64,000 nucleotides of DNA from Rotaria socialis (GCA_905331475.1 CAJNYU010001446.1:5554-69553); one strand, 5' to 3'; positions 1-12,217 are shown, numbered from the stretch's first letter. Notes: generated from the letters alone by a model not told the origin. Numbers and translations: made by a program.

Positions 1-1129
1 TTTCCCCCAATGGGGGGGGGTTCCCCCCCCCCCCCCCCGCCGTCGGGGCAACCCTGATTGCAGTACACATTTTTGCACATTCATCACTTAATTCTTTCGA
101 CTGTACAATGCCTACTAATACAAGTTCTATATCTTTTCTTGATTCCAAGAAAGGTTGTCGACAATTGATTCGGAACGGTTTTATTTACAAATTCAATGAG
201 CAAACATCTTCGAAGATATATTGTATCTGTAAAACAAAGAATTGCAACGGGGCGTGAGTGGTACACTACTATTCACAAGCATCAACGCCCACGCCCAAAC
301 CCCTTTTTTTATAGTTAATTTGAATCCCCAATACACTCGTCTTTCACTTTTTGAATAAAATACAAGAAAAGTTTTACCTTTCTGATCAAATTCATCACTA
401 TCCATTTCTTCGACATTTATTTTTCAATATCGCATTTTCGACATTTTTTCTTTCGGCGTTTTCACATCCATTCATACGCACATTCAATAAAATATTGTGT
501 CTGGTATCTAGTGCAGCTTGTGTATAGTATCAAATAGACGGGAGGGAGGATAAGAGAAGACAAGCGAAATAAAGAAGAAAGTGTGTGCGTGATGCGATGG
601 AATTACCTCTATATCCATATGATCGTGAAGAATATATGAAAACAGAGAATTAGACGAATAAATCAAAACTCGGTCGCCAAGTAGTATTCACTCTATCTAG
701 CTATTAGCACTATTATACTATACAAGAGACAAATTTACACATGATTATAATAGTGCGACAAATTGTATGATTTAAATTGATAAAGAAAAAGCTCGGAGAC
801 AAATTCTAAGTTTTCTTATCGACACGGAAATAATTTTTTTTTCTTCTTCTTCTCTCATTTAGTGAGTAATATTTTTGTACATTAAAATTACTTTTATATG
901 TAAAGAAAGAGAGAGAGAGAGAGAGAAGAAGAAAAAAAGACGTCAATTCATATGATTGGTCATTGGATGTCGATAGATCGCAAATAAAAAATCAAAGACA
1001 CATTTTTCTTCTTCTCCTTCTGGTGTGTGTCTCTCTCTTTCTCTCTCTCCCGATTGCTTCTTCTTATAACATTTTTTTGCATCAAAGAAGAAAATATCAA
1101 ATATCATCAACAATACACAAAACTTCACG
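1..1129. other. Upstream non-coding region with homopolymer and GA repeats
   Basis: I see no gene here. The first 50 bases are long G and C runs, unlike the AT-rich remainder, and may be a low-quality or gap-edge sequence. A GA tract lies at about 905-927 and a CT-rich tract at about 1010-1050, just upstream of the nuclear receptor start. Short open frames in this stretch are low-complexity and look spurious. The region presumably includes the promoter and 5' UTR of the receptor gene, but no specific promoter element is recognisable. Confidence 0.6.
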
Positions 1130-3459
1130 ATGTTTGCAATGGATGACATACGGTCAAAGATGATTTGCAGGTAAACTTTTACTACTAAGAATATTTCCTG
1201 GGAAGTTTATAACAATCCTAAATAAAAACCGAACCAAACCAAACTTTTCTTATTATACTAAAGACAAAAGAAGATATGACCTTGATATTGGACATCAACT
1301 ATTGTATTGTGTCCAATATTAAGTTCAACAATGCCATAGTTGTGCATATAGGTTCAATAGAAAAAAAAGTCATGTTTCTTATAGTTATACTGATATAGCA
1401 CATGAATCTCGATCAGAATTAACAGATCCATTATCAATATTACTTGAAGCTCGATTTGAACCATGTCAAGTATGTGGCGAACAATCGTCTGGTCTTCATT
1501 GTGGCGCAATTACTTGTGAAGCATGCAAAGTAAGAGTAGATATATGAAGAGATGCATAAATTATTTTCATTGTTGATTTAGAAATTTTTTTTACGATCCA
1601 TTAATGGTGAAGATCAGAAATATAAATGTGTTAGAAATAAAGATTGTATTATAACAAGAAATACTCGAACGCAATGTCAATATTGTCGATTTCAAAAATG
1701 TAAAATTATTGGAATGACAGTTAAAGGTTTGATGTTATTCAATAGTAACATTCTTATATTATTTTCTCGACTTAAAGAAGGTGCAGAAATACAACAAACA
1801 CCACGAGTAGCTGATATATTTGCTCAAATTTCCTGCTATGTTTGTCAAGCACCATCAAGTGGTATTCATTTTGGTATGATGAATTGAATTGAATTCACTG
1901 TACAGTTCTTTTATTTATTTTGTTATTTTTTTAATAAATCTATGTAGGTGCTATTACTTGCGAAGGATGTAAAGTAAGTTGAAATTTGAAAAAATAGAAA
2001 AGAAAAATAAGAGTTTCATTCGGATGATTTCTTAGGGTTTTTTTCGAAGAAGTATTAAAGAACGAGCACCCAGTCGTTATAAATGTATGGATAATGGAAC
2101 ATGTGAAATTAATGTTACAACAAGAAATGCTTGTCGTTATTGTCGATTTCAACGATGTATTAAAGTGGGCATGTCTGTCGAAGGTAGATATACGAAAAAA
2201 GGTCTATTTTATTGTCACTAGTGAAAATTCTTATTAGGAAGCCGAATCGGACGTCAAAGTAATTTATTTAAACATCATATGCGTAAGTTAATCTATTGAA
2301 ATTGATATTAAGAAATTCACATTATTTGTTTTTCCGTATAGGTATGATGCTTCAAAGAAATGGTCAAATACCAAATGCAACAGTGCTTCATCAAATGGTT
2401 CATTCAACATCATCGTCATCAAGAAATAAAACATCGAGTAGGAAAAGAACAATGAGTGAATCAAGTAGTTCTGAAAGTGAATGTAAGATTAATTTTAAAA
2501 TAAGATAAAAATTCAAAATTGATGCTGAGGTCTAACGGAATTTTCTTCGAATTTATTTAGTAACACAATCTACATCAACGAATATGGATTTTGAAGAACA
2601 ATTGGATCAATCAAGTAAAGAATTAATATCCAACGTTCACAAAGCTTTCAAAGAGACACTGGATGTATGACGTAGGAACAAAGAAAAACTCATTTTATTT
2701 TTTTGTTGTTTTTGATAGAATTTACCAATATGTCAAGATAGTGGTAATTCTTGGCTATCATCAATGAATCAATTTAAAAACTATGCTAATCGCTGTGTAA
2801 AATTTGCTACACGTATACCTGGTTTTATGAATTTTCATAATGTTAACGATCAAATTCAATTAATAAAATCTTCTATTCATAGTATTATTATATTATGTTT
2901 GCAGCATTTAAATAATCCTTCAATTTGGAATTATTTTAATGTCATTGATCAAAAAATGAATGAAGAATTTCAACAAATCTTTCCGTTTATTGAACATATA
3001 CGTTCTGATGGAGAAAAAATCCAATCGTATATTTATTCATTAAAATTAGACGAAAAAGAATTTTCATTATTATTATCATTACTGATCATATCTACAAGTA
3101 ATGTTCATCTCAATGATTTTTTATTGATTGATTCAACACAAACAGAATTAACATGTGCATTATGTGATTATATGGATAATAAACGAGGAAGTAAAAGTCG
3201 AGACTTCTATACATTAATGTTACTATTACCATCGTTGAGAAAATTAAATGCAATAATACAAGATCATATTAGAAATGAAGTACCCAAGAATGTTGAATTT
3301 CCAGCATTTTTTTCAAGAGTTTATCTTAATCAACAAGATACTGTAAGTTTTCTAATTTGATAATAGATTGAACTATTTATTTTTTTATTTTTTATTTTGT
3401 TAAAGAATTATCAACAAAATTATGATGGAACAATTGAAAATCAACAAACAGAATTTTAG
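1130..3459 (+). CDS. Nuclear receptor with two tandem DNA-binding domains (2DBD-NR)
   Basis: Ligand-type nuclear receptor transcription factor, modelled at 533 residues. Exons: 1130-1170, 1352-1529, 1582-1726, 1778-1873, 1948-1973, 2036-2183, 2238-2282, 2342-2482, 2561-2664, 2719-3342, 3406-3459. DBD1 (about 52-115) has all eight zinc cysteines (C52, C55, C69, C72, C89, C95, C105, C108) and P-box CEACKK. DBD2 (about 141-205) is complete with P-box CEGCKG and the FFRRS helix. A Ser-rich hinge follows, then a divergent ligand-binding domain (about 309-520) recognised by FATRIPGF and DQIQLIK in the helix 3-5 signature. The last helix reads FFSRVY, lacking the AF-2 glutamate. This arrangement and these P-boxes match the 2DBD receptors known from flatworms and other protostomes. 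The start is the first ATG of a short exon and is the least certain part. The 3' end faces the nicotinic receptor gene. Confidence 0.9.
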
Positions 3460-3631
3460 TACATTCCATCGAACAGTAATTTTTAATCAACCGGTTCTTT
3501 TTTCGTTTATAACGGTGAAATTTAATGTTGTGTATGTGTGTTTTTGGTTGTGCTTGCGTGCGTGTGTTCATTTAAAACTCAAATGTCTTTCTTTATTAAA
3601 AAATTCTTATAATGAAATATTGCTAATAGAA

Positions 3632-6578
3632 TTAATTGCTTATTTGAAATTGTTTATTTGAAGTTTCTGATGAATAATCGGCACCACATTTTTTTAACCA
3701 TTCAGAATTATCTATAGGCGGATAATATAAATAACAACTTGGATTTACGGGTGGAGTTGAATTGTATAGCGATGGAGCTTTCAATAATGATCCAAGTGTA
3801 CCGATCAGACTAACGGATACGAAGAGGATCAGAAAGAAACGATCAAGTATTAAAGCAATGAAACGCCATTCTTCAACGATCTAAAATAAAAAATAAAAAT
3901 ATTATTCAAGTATAATTAGTAAACTAAATCGATGAAATTGCTACCTACTTTATCTTAAATTTAGATTGAAGATAAAGTCTCGTAATCCACAATAGGATGT
4001 GTTGAGTTTATTCTAAAGTCGGGTTACAACTCGCTCTATCGGATTGTATTTTGAAAACAGATAGCTAACCGAATTCTTATGAAAATCGATAGGATTCAAT
4101 CGCATTCAGAAGATCCTGAATATGACAATGCTATCATCTAATTTTCGTTAAGATGTTAAGTAGTGATACTAAGATTCATACTTCTTTTTCAATTTGTGCG
4201 TTTTCAATTTGTTTTGCAATATAAGAAATATGATTTGCTGCAACTCTAAGAATATGTCTTCGTCGTTCATCTTTCAATTGACATCTTGACGGTTGACTAT
4301 CATGAGTAGAATCCAATATTTCTCTTTTGTATACATATTTCGATGATATATTTGGTCTTTTCATAAATAGAAGTTTCGGTAAGTAAACCAAAAATAATTT
4401 TCTCAACCACGAACTCATGTGTGTTGTTGGATGACGACGAAAATGCGTATTAAGTGTAATAATTGTAATAATAATCGATAAATGCACCAGAACAAGTGTA
4501 AAAAGAAGATATTTTCCGAGTAATGGTATAACTAACGATATTGGAGGAATAAGTTCAATAAGTAATAAATAAAATACCAACAGTGCTACAAGAATTGATA
4601 TGGATAGTGTAATTTTTTTCCGACTATCGGATGGTAAAAGAAAAACTAATACAGCTAAAACAGAAATATTTACACATGGAACAATTAAATTAACGATATA
4701 GAATAAAGGTTTTCGTTTGATTGTACACGTGAACGTTAAATCAAGATAGACGTCAACACAACATGAATATACTTTTTCATGTCTTATAGCTCGAAGATCT
4801 AAAATAAAAAGCTGTTTTTAAGACTAAGACAAAGACTCAACGATTTTCTTTACTTAAAATTTCCCATTCAATAGAAGGTGTATAATCTTCAAGATCCCAA
4901 CCACGTTCAAAAATGGCTGATTGATGTTTTGTTAAAAATTGTAAATTCACCAGTGAGCCATAATATGTCCATGTACCAAACTTAAGTGTACAATTTTGAA
5001 TATCAAATGGATAATATTGAATATCAATCGAACAATATGATTTATAGATCATTGGTGGATTCTATTAAAGTCAATATCGTATCGTTAGATATGATTTAGA
5101 AATTCTACTAACCCATTGAACAGTTCCATCAAATCGAATTTGTGCTTTTGACGTTGATGTTATTTGATAGTTTCCGTCTGCATCTTGAATCAATAGATGC
5201 CAATGATAAATAATTCATCGTCAAAAATAAAATGCTATCCTTACTATTATATAATACAAGGTCTGGTTTCCATATCAAATCATTTGGCATATAGATATAT
5301 TCTACTCCACCGAAATCTTCTGGTGACCATACGAAACTATGATCATGCCAATTCTAAATGTATATATATATATATATATAAATTGTTTTCTTCGAAATAT
5401 TTTTTCGGCATATTTACATGAAGTACGTAGACATGAGTTTGCATTATTTGATTCTTTTCATCCTGTAAAGAAATATTCATTCTATCAGAACGGATAAGGC
5501 ATATTGTAATAGGCTAACTCGAAAAAGATGATCACTCTTCACCTTCAGAATTCTCAAAACTTTCCATATCTCATAAAGACAACGTTCTTTCGAACTGAAA
5601 AATTCAGATTTTGATCATTACAACTTCATTGCTGCTCTTCTACATATTATTTTTTAATCTAAAATTTCAGTAAAATATGCAGAATGCTCTCAAAAAATAC
5701 GACGTTACGCTCATCTACCCGAAAGTTTTCAATTTTTTATTGAAATCTACCTTATGCACTGAATGTAAACTTCCACGCAACTTTCAAGTTAAAAAAACTG
5801 TCTCGCTATGTATAAAACAATCGCAAATAGACATAAAACGTTCGGCGCGTAGTATTAAAATAGTGAAACAAAAATAACAATAGTTTCAGTTTGACAATGA
5901 TTCCATGTGCATAAACAGCAATATAACTCGTGAGTACTTTTGCTATAGTCAAAAATGATAATTCTTCTTAGTGTTTCATTTCTACTTAGAAGATGTAAAA
6001 TTTAACGTTAGTAAATAGTGAAAATAATTCGATTGATCATTTTGTGTTTTTTGACAATCGAGTACAAACAAAAACAGTAGTGCCAAACTTGAAACTTGAA
6101 TTCAGTTGAAAATTGAAACTTTCAACTTTCAACTCATAGCGATATATGTGTGAGTCACGATTCTCACAAAATGCTATTGGCTTAAAATTTGAAAATTGAA
6201 AATTTCAGTTTTCAATTGAATTCAAGTTTCAAATTTGACATATATGAACAAGAAATAAAAAGCGAGTTCGTTTATTTGTCAAATTAATTTTCCGACTTTC
6301 AAGAGAAGCATCATGATCGATCGTTGATACGTACTACATCAGCAATTTGAATAAGTTTAAGACCAATTTGAACGCTGACAATATCAGAATTATTTTTTAC
6401 TGGACGAACATGTTTATTATAGTTTGCCATTAAATATTTATAAAGCTGACCAGTCGGATCTCCGGAAACTAAATTAGAAAATGAATTTTGAAAACTGAAA
6501 GCAGCTGCTCTTTATTTAATTACCTGATGAAAATATATACATAAATACAATAGACAAATATAAACAATACGGCTGCAT
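3632..6578 (-). CDS. Nicotinic acetylcholine receptor alpha-type subunit (Cys-loop channel)
   Basis: Pentameric ligand-gated ion channel subunit of the plasma membrane, modelled at 499 residues. Exons, 5' to 3': 6578-6524, 6468-6335, 5462-5418, 5353-5245, 5183-5113, 5061-4842, 4798-4182, 3880-3632. It starts with a signal peptide (1-19). The Cys loop is C148-x13-C162 ([15 protein letters not shown]). Vicinal cysteines C224-C225 (YSCCVDVY) define an alpha-type subunit able to form the principal agonist face. M1, M2 and M3 follow, then a cytoplasmic loop (KKK-poor, with [10 protein letters not shown]), and M4 in the last exon. Odd: before M2 the usual Gly-Glu-Lys is Arg271-Lys272-Lys273, placing lysine at -1', and the 9' gate residue is Val282 instead of Leu. 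Intron 2 (5463-6334) is the longest and contains a long hairpin. Family assignment is firm; ligand and ion selectivity are not known. Confidence 0.93.
5359..5381. repeat. (TA)n microsatellite in receptor intron
   Basis: A run of about 11 TA units inside the intron between exons 3 and 4 of the nicotinic receptor gene. It is simple-sequence DNA. Confidence 0.9.
6081..6240. repeat. Long intronic inverted repeat (hairpin)
   Basis: The arm at 6081-6140 and the reverse complement of 6173-6240 align over about 60 bases with scattered mismatches (both contain TTGAAACTTGAATTCA). The 32-base centre holds a smaller palindrome (GTGAG/CTCAC). It lies in intron 2 of the nicotinic receptor gene and would form a long double-stranded stem in the pre-mRNA. 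It may be a small foldback transposon; no clear target-site duplication is visible. Confidence 0.75.
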
Positions 6579-7353
6579 TTCACCGAAGAAATCGATCGTG
6601 CTAATTGTATTTAGTGATGATTTTGCTGCTCGTTTTCTATCAACTAGAAAAATGAAAAGCTAATAATGTTTTTTTTCTTCTTCTTTGCAGTTATTTACTA
6701 CTGTTTCTATTTGTTACATAAGTCAGATCAATGAGAAGACATGTCTTTTCTATCAAAAAAAAAGCGATCCGAACAACATTCAGACTGTGATCTAGTATTG
6801 ATAACAAAGAAAAAGAGAATTACTCGACAGGAAGAGAAAGCATGATGACAATTGCACACAGGAAGAAGAATCAGTGTCGTCCGTGCATGTAGTTTGTCGT
6901 CTGCATTAATCATGCAAATAGTAGGAATGACATGCTAGACAATGAGTGTCTCAGAAGAAGAAAAATCAAAATAAACGTCTTGTTCTTCTTCTTCTTCTTT
7001 TTATTAACTTGACTTGCACTCGACAGTTATTGAAAAATAAACTCAGCTATATATACAGATTCACTGTAATGTAATACATACATTGTTATTTATTGTCAGA
7101 TCATTCGATTTCAAATGATTATTCATGAAAACAATTTCTCAATACTAACATACAATAAACAGATGCGTACATGACAGAGTGATAGTTATATCGTCAGTTA
7201 CAACTAATAGCATGTTGAAGAGAAAAATTAGTGGGCATGTAATCAGAAATAAATTCATGGGAAACAATAATAAGAAATTTTCTTAATCATTAACAAAATA
7301 CATTGATTTGAGCATTGTATATCAGACTGTGAGCCAATTATGTTGGGAACACT

Positions 7354-7422
<69 letters not shown>

Positions 7423-8809
7423 TGGAAAGAAGAAAGTGTCTCTATTTGTTTCCGAATTCGAATCATTCTTTAAAGAAGTCAACTACAGGCTCGGTTGACC
7501 GTACATAATTTGATTCTAAATTTGTTCATCCTATGCTAGAGCGTTATTCGATTAGAAATTAAAACATCTAGACTGAAATATGTTGATAAATTTATTCTAT
7601 GCGAATTTTTATAGATCGACAAGAGAAAATTTAAGAATTGACCGAAAGAAACAGACTATCAGCATGAAAAACTCTTGGCTTTTGTTTACATTTTTCATAA
7701 TATAATAAATTATTCATGAGTTTCATGATGTGATCTAATGAATTATCTGAGTTCGAGATTTACTTTTTTAAAGCTAAAAATTTGGATGACGTATCGGAGG
7801 AGATGAATTGAAATTTTCTTCAACAAAAATGTGATTGTGATTGCTGCGTAACAGCAATATTTATATTCTTTTAAAATTCTATTTGGTTCATCTACTGATC
7901 AAAATTTTTCGTTGAATTAAGACATTATATTTATCATAACACTTTATTGGGCATTCTACACTTAGCTATATTGATTTTCATTGTAAACAAATGGAAGTCT
8001 TTCAAAATAGTGAACAATTTGGTATATCAATTATCTAACAAACAAACTTAAGAATATGTCATACAATTCATATTTTTTTTTCTATGAAAGTCGAAAGAAA
8101 AAACAAGATAATCTGTCGAGTCAACTCGTTGCTAAACTACATCGTGAAATCTACATCGAATATTTTATTACCTAATTTTTCTCATTTCGAGTCATTTCCT
8201 ACTCGATGACAACAAGGATGTCGGGAATTTTTATTTAAATAATTATACATATATTTTACCAAGTAATAATATTAATGTCAAAATTGATTGAGATGTAACG
8301 ATGTTTATTTCTAAAAATAGAAGTCCTCGTATAAACTAAATATCACATACTAATAAAACAAAGCGGTTAAAACAAGCAATATGGTCGATCGATGTTGCAT
8401 TACGTAAACAAACAAAAGTATTCTTGAAATTCAATAGCTCTTATATTTGATTAACGGATGGGTATGTATTATTACTTTTATAGGGCAGCTTGTTAAAAGA
8501 ACATGTACCATATGATCTCAGTATTATCCTTGAGATGGAAATCAATTACTTTTTTTCCCTCACGCTATGATTGTTTGGCAATAGACACTATTTGTAATTG
8601 TCATACTAGACCTAAACTGATACAATCTTAACTTAGTTTTTCTCCGTTCTACAATTAGCAAATGAAATCAAATAAGATTTGTACGCGTGAAATTCGATAT
8701 ATCATTGAGCAACTGTTTTTTCGTTGTCTTTCAGTTAGAACAACAGACAAGTATTTTGTTGCTTATGAAATTGTTTACTCGTTTTTCGGTTTGAAAGCAC
8801 ACGTCGAAC
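6579..8809. other. Divergent intergenic region
   Basis: The space between the nicotinic receptor start and the WSC/lectin receptor start. I find no supported gene. It contains a (TA)n tract running directly into a (GA)n tract (about 7357-7421) and many AT-rich stretches. Both flanking genes start here, so both promoters must lie within it, but no motif could be assigned to either. Confidence 0.6.
7357..7421. repeat. Compound (TA)n(GA)n microsatellite
   Basis: About 20 TA units followed without break by about 12 GA units. Frames called across it are low-complexity and not genes. Confidence 0.95.
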
Positions 8810-11276
8810 ATGCTCATCCGAGTCTTGTTTTATATATGTTTAATTGATTTCGGCATTTCAATAAGTAATCAAGCAGATTTATCGATATCGAAACATTTTC
8901 ACATAGCATGTCTAATATTAAACACCGATAATCAATTTATTGCCAATTATACTCAAGAAAATTCGTTATTACCCTATCAAACATTTTCAAGCTCAAATAT
9001 GTCTATTGAATTGTGTTTTCGTCTATGTCGACAATGGATAATATTCATGGATAAAAATCATACAAATTGTATTTGTTTATATACAATGACTAAACTCTAT
9101 CAAGTCAATGAATTTCTTGGCCAAATTGTATCAGTAAATAGTTGTTCTTCGGATAGCTTACAAATACATTCATTAACAAAAGATTTTGATGTATTACTAC
9201 CAACACTATCATCAACGTATGATTGGTCACTTGATGGTTGTTATTATTTGCATGGTATACAAACATATCAGGCTAATCTCTTATTAAATAATATTAATAA
9301 CTATAGTCGAAGTTTGGATGACTGCCGAAAACATTGTCAAATAACACGTCAAACAAATTATTTTTCATTTTTTCTTTCATTAAGAAAATCTTGTTATTGT
9401 TTACCAATTCAAATATCGTCAACCAACACAGCTAAAGCTGTTCGAAAGCCTCTTATTCATTGTTCGTTTCTCTCGTATATAAAAAATGGATTTGAAAATT
9501 CCTTGAATACTTCTGAAATTAATTCAGATACAGTCGTTAAAATTAATGTACAACTCTATTGTTCATCAACATTTATTTTTGATAGGATTCTATATATATG
9601 CTTAAAATTAATCTCACTCAACACGCAAAATACTTATGCAAAAGTGAATACACATGAAAATTGTTTACCAATATTAATCAAAACCTATGAACAGTGGAAT
9701 TACTTAAAATCAAAATCATTTCCATTTCGTACACGTACATTTATTAGAATTGATCGTAATTCAACGTATATATTCGATGATCTATTTAAATCGAAAAATA
9801 ACTTATTAGCATCCGATGAACTTTGTCTTGTTATTAATCAATTGCATTTCAATCGATCATTATCATTTGATCTTGTTTTATGTTCAACAGCAAATACTTT
9901 AGGATCTGTACTCTGTGCACAAAAACCTATGACACCAGTTATTGTCGATCAAGCAGAATTTAAAATGATGTAAGGAGATTTCAACGAATTTAATCAATTT
10001 CAAATCTAATGAAAATATTTTTTCGTTAGTACTGTTTAAAATCGATAGCATAGAGAATAGAATAATTATCTTTCTTTTTCTTTAATACGGATATCTGACA
10101 GAAAGATGTGTTTGTTTTATCTAGAAAAAGAAAGTTTGTATATTTAGAAATACTGAAAAACGATCATCAATTATTCAGAACAGTTCTTGCCCATCAAAAT
10201 TTGTCCTATTCAATAACATGTGTTATTATGTTCATACGGCATTTGTTTTCAATGTTTTGGACGGCGAACGTCTTTGTACGAGTAAACATGTGAATAGTAC
10301 ACTTGTTAAATTTGCTTCTCATGAATGGGGAAATATTAATACGACGCGATTTCTTGGTCGAAAATTTGATGATGTGCTACTTGAATCTTTCTATTATCAA
10401 TTAGAAAAACGATTAATAGCTGAATCAGAAAATGAAACAAATCAAAAGCATTGGTTACGATTATTACTTGGAGATAGCACTGATCAAAATGATTGTGTTT
10501 TACGTTATTTTATTCGTTCATCGGGTGCATTTACTATTTTACATCGATGTACGGATGGTGGCCATCCTGTTTGTCAATGTGAACCGATAAAAAATAATAT
10601 TTCAGTAATAATACCGATCAATGAAACTCAAATTCATGCCAGTCAAATTAAAAATAATTCATCAGAAATAGATGTTCAAATTGAATCATCAACAATAGAA
10701 ATTACTTCAACAATTGTATTGAATTCTACTAATCAATTGATCGTATTAAATGAAACACTGACACCAATTTGTAATAATTGTACGAATTTAATCGCCGATG
10801 AAGATCTTCTCAATAATGAGACTACTATCGAATGTCAAATTAATATTAGTCTATTAGCAATGAGGAAAACTCAACAAGTTAAATATCGATCATTTACGAT
10901 TATTGTTACTTGCTTATTAGCAATATTTGTCGTTTCCATCATAGGCATCTGTCTCCTTGTTCGTTATATTCGACAAACTTGTGGATCGTACTCAATGTGT
11001 ATTGGTAACAAAGATCTGTCGAACCCATCCATCATTCCAGTATCACGTGAGATATCGAATAGACACGTTGTCATTTACAATCGATTGAGATCACATCCAC
11101 CGTCGGCAACAATTGATGCGGATATAGTACATGTATTTAGTAATCCTAATTCACATGACGATACTATTCAACTTCTACCGCAGTCAATAAATCATACAAT
11201 GCCACATGAAAATCTCCTAACAAAAGATGAAGAAGAACCGTTATATGCAAGACTTCCATCGGTGAATGAAAAGTGA
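8810..11276 (+). CDS. Type I membrane receptor with WSC-like and C-type-lectin-like domains
   Basis: Predicted 762-residue cell-surface protein in two exons (8810-9969 and 10148-11276; donor GTAAGG, phase 2). The start is supported by an immediate signal peptide (1-20). Two WSC-like cysteine modules follow: C34, C69, C73, C87, C89, C112, and C144, C172, C176, C195, C197 with DDCRKHC and CYCLP. A C-type-lectin-like domain begins near C401 (CPSKFVLFNNMCYY) with further cysteines at 412, 430, 503, 521, 529 and 531. A Ser/Thr/Asn-rich stalk with many N-x-S/T sites precedes one membrane helix (about 635-659). The cytoplasmic tail of about 100 residues carries VIYNRL (Y697) and PLYARL (Y753). WSC and lectin folds bind carbohydrate in other proteins; the role of this combination is unknown. 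The methyltransferase starts 133 bp downstream on the same strand. Confidence 0.8.
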
Positions 11277-11409
11277 CATCTATCTTGTCAAATTTTATTC
11301 GTTTCCATTTATTTATCTTATTATTTCACTTTATCGTCTATATTATATACGCATGAAAATACATTATTATATTCATTTTTTTGTAATACAGAATTTTTTT
11401 GTTTTTTAA

Positions 11410-12217
11410 ATGGCAAGTGAATTAGAAACAGTAGAACATCAATGGAATAAGCACGCTGAAGTTTGGAATCAATGGATTGGTGATGATGGAGATTCAAATC
11501 GAAAAGAATCAAGTGATATTTATCTTTGGAAATATATTGGAAATGTTGATGATAAAGTTATTCTTGATGCTGGCTGTGGAAATGGATATTTAACAATAAA
11601 GTTTGTTCTTGAAACTCGTATGAAACGAATAATTGGAGTCGATTTATCATCAGATATGATTAGGATAGCAAGAGAAAATATTGATCGACGACTAAAACAA
11701 GATGAAGATCATCAACGAATTCGAATATATCATGATTCAGTTACTGAATTAAAATCTGTTGAAAGTAATTCAATTGACTTAATTGTTTCCAACTATGTTC
11801 TCATGGATACACCTGATCTTGATTCTATAGGAAAAGTAACTATTTTTAAAGATCATCAAGATCTTTAAGTTTGTTTGCATATTTTATCTATCAGAAATTT
11901 AGACATTCCAACGTGTTCTGAAAACATCGGGTCGTGTAATTTTTGTTATTCTTCATCCGTGCTTTGATTTTGTGCCAGAAAAAGATGGTGCTAAGCGTAT
12001 GTACACATGGAAAAAATCTTATTTTGATGAGACGCCTGATAGACAAGATTGGGCAGATTTTTCTTTGAACTTGTATCATCGACCATTATCCGTTTATTTT
12101 CAAACGTTTCATAAATATGGCTTTACATTAGTAGACTTTGATGAACCGAAATTTTACAGTCCTATCCATCAATACGACTTTACGTGCGCTGCTTTATTTC
12201 ATTTTAAAAAGAACTAA
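11410..12217 (+). CDS. Class I SAM-dependent methyltransferase
   Basis: Predicted 246-residue soluble methyltransferase in two exons (11410-11835, 11903-12217) separated by a 67-nt GT-AG intron. The Rossmann core is clear: motif I VILDAGCGNGYLT (about 51-63), the acidic loop IGVDLSSDMI, and the post-motif strand IDLIVSNYVLMD. The second exon supplies the FQRVLKTSGRVIFVILHPCF strand typical of the Methyltransf_11/25 group, with the glycine turn read as TSGR instead of the common PGG. The C-terminal half (YTWKKSYF, YHRPLSVYF) resembles small-molecule methyltransferases. The substrate cannot be told from sequence. It is compact, with a short leader after the upstream receptor gene, and converges with the PTB-like gene. 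Confidence 0.85.

Noticed and set aside
943-1163. Overlapping open frames on both strands
   Set aside because: They run through GA/CT repeats and share no motif; the true start of the receptor gene lies at 1130 in another frame.
7255-7508. Open frames of Ser-Leu or Ile-Tyr and Arg-Glu repeats
   Set aside because: They are translations of the (TA)n(GA)n microsatellite.
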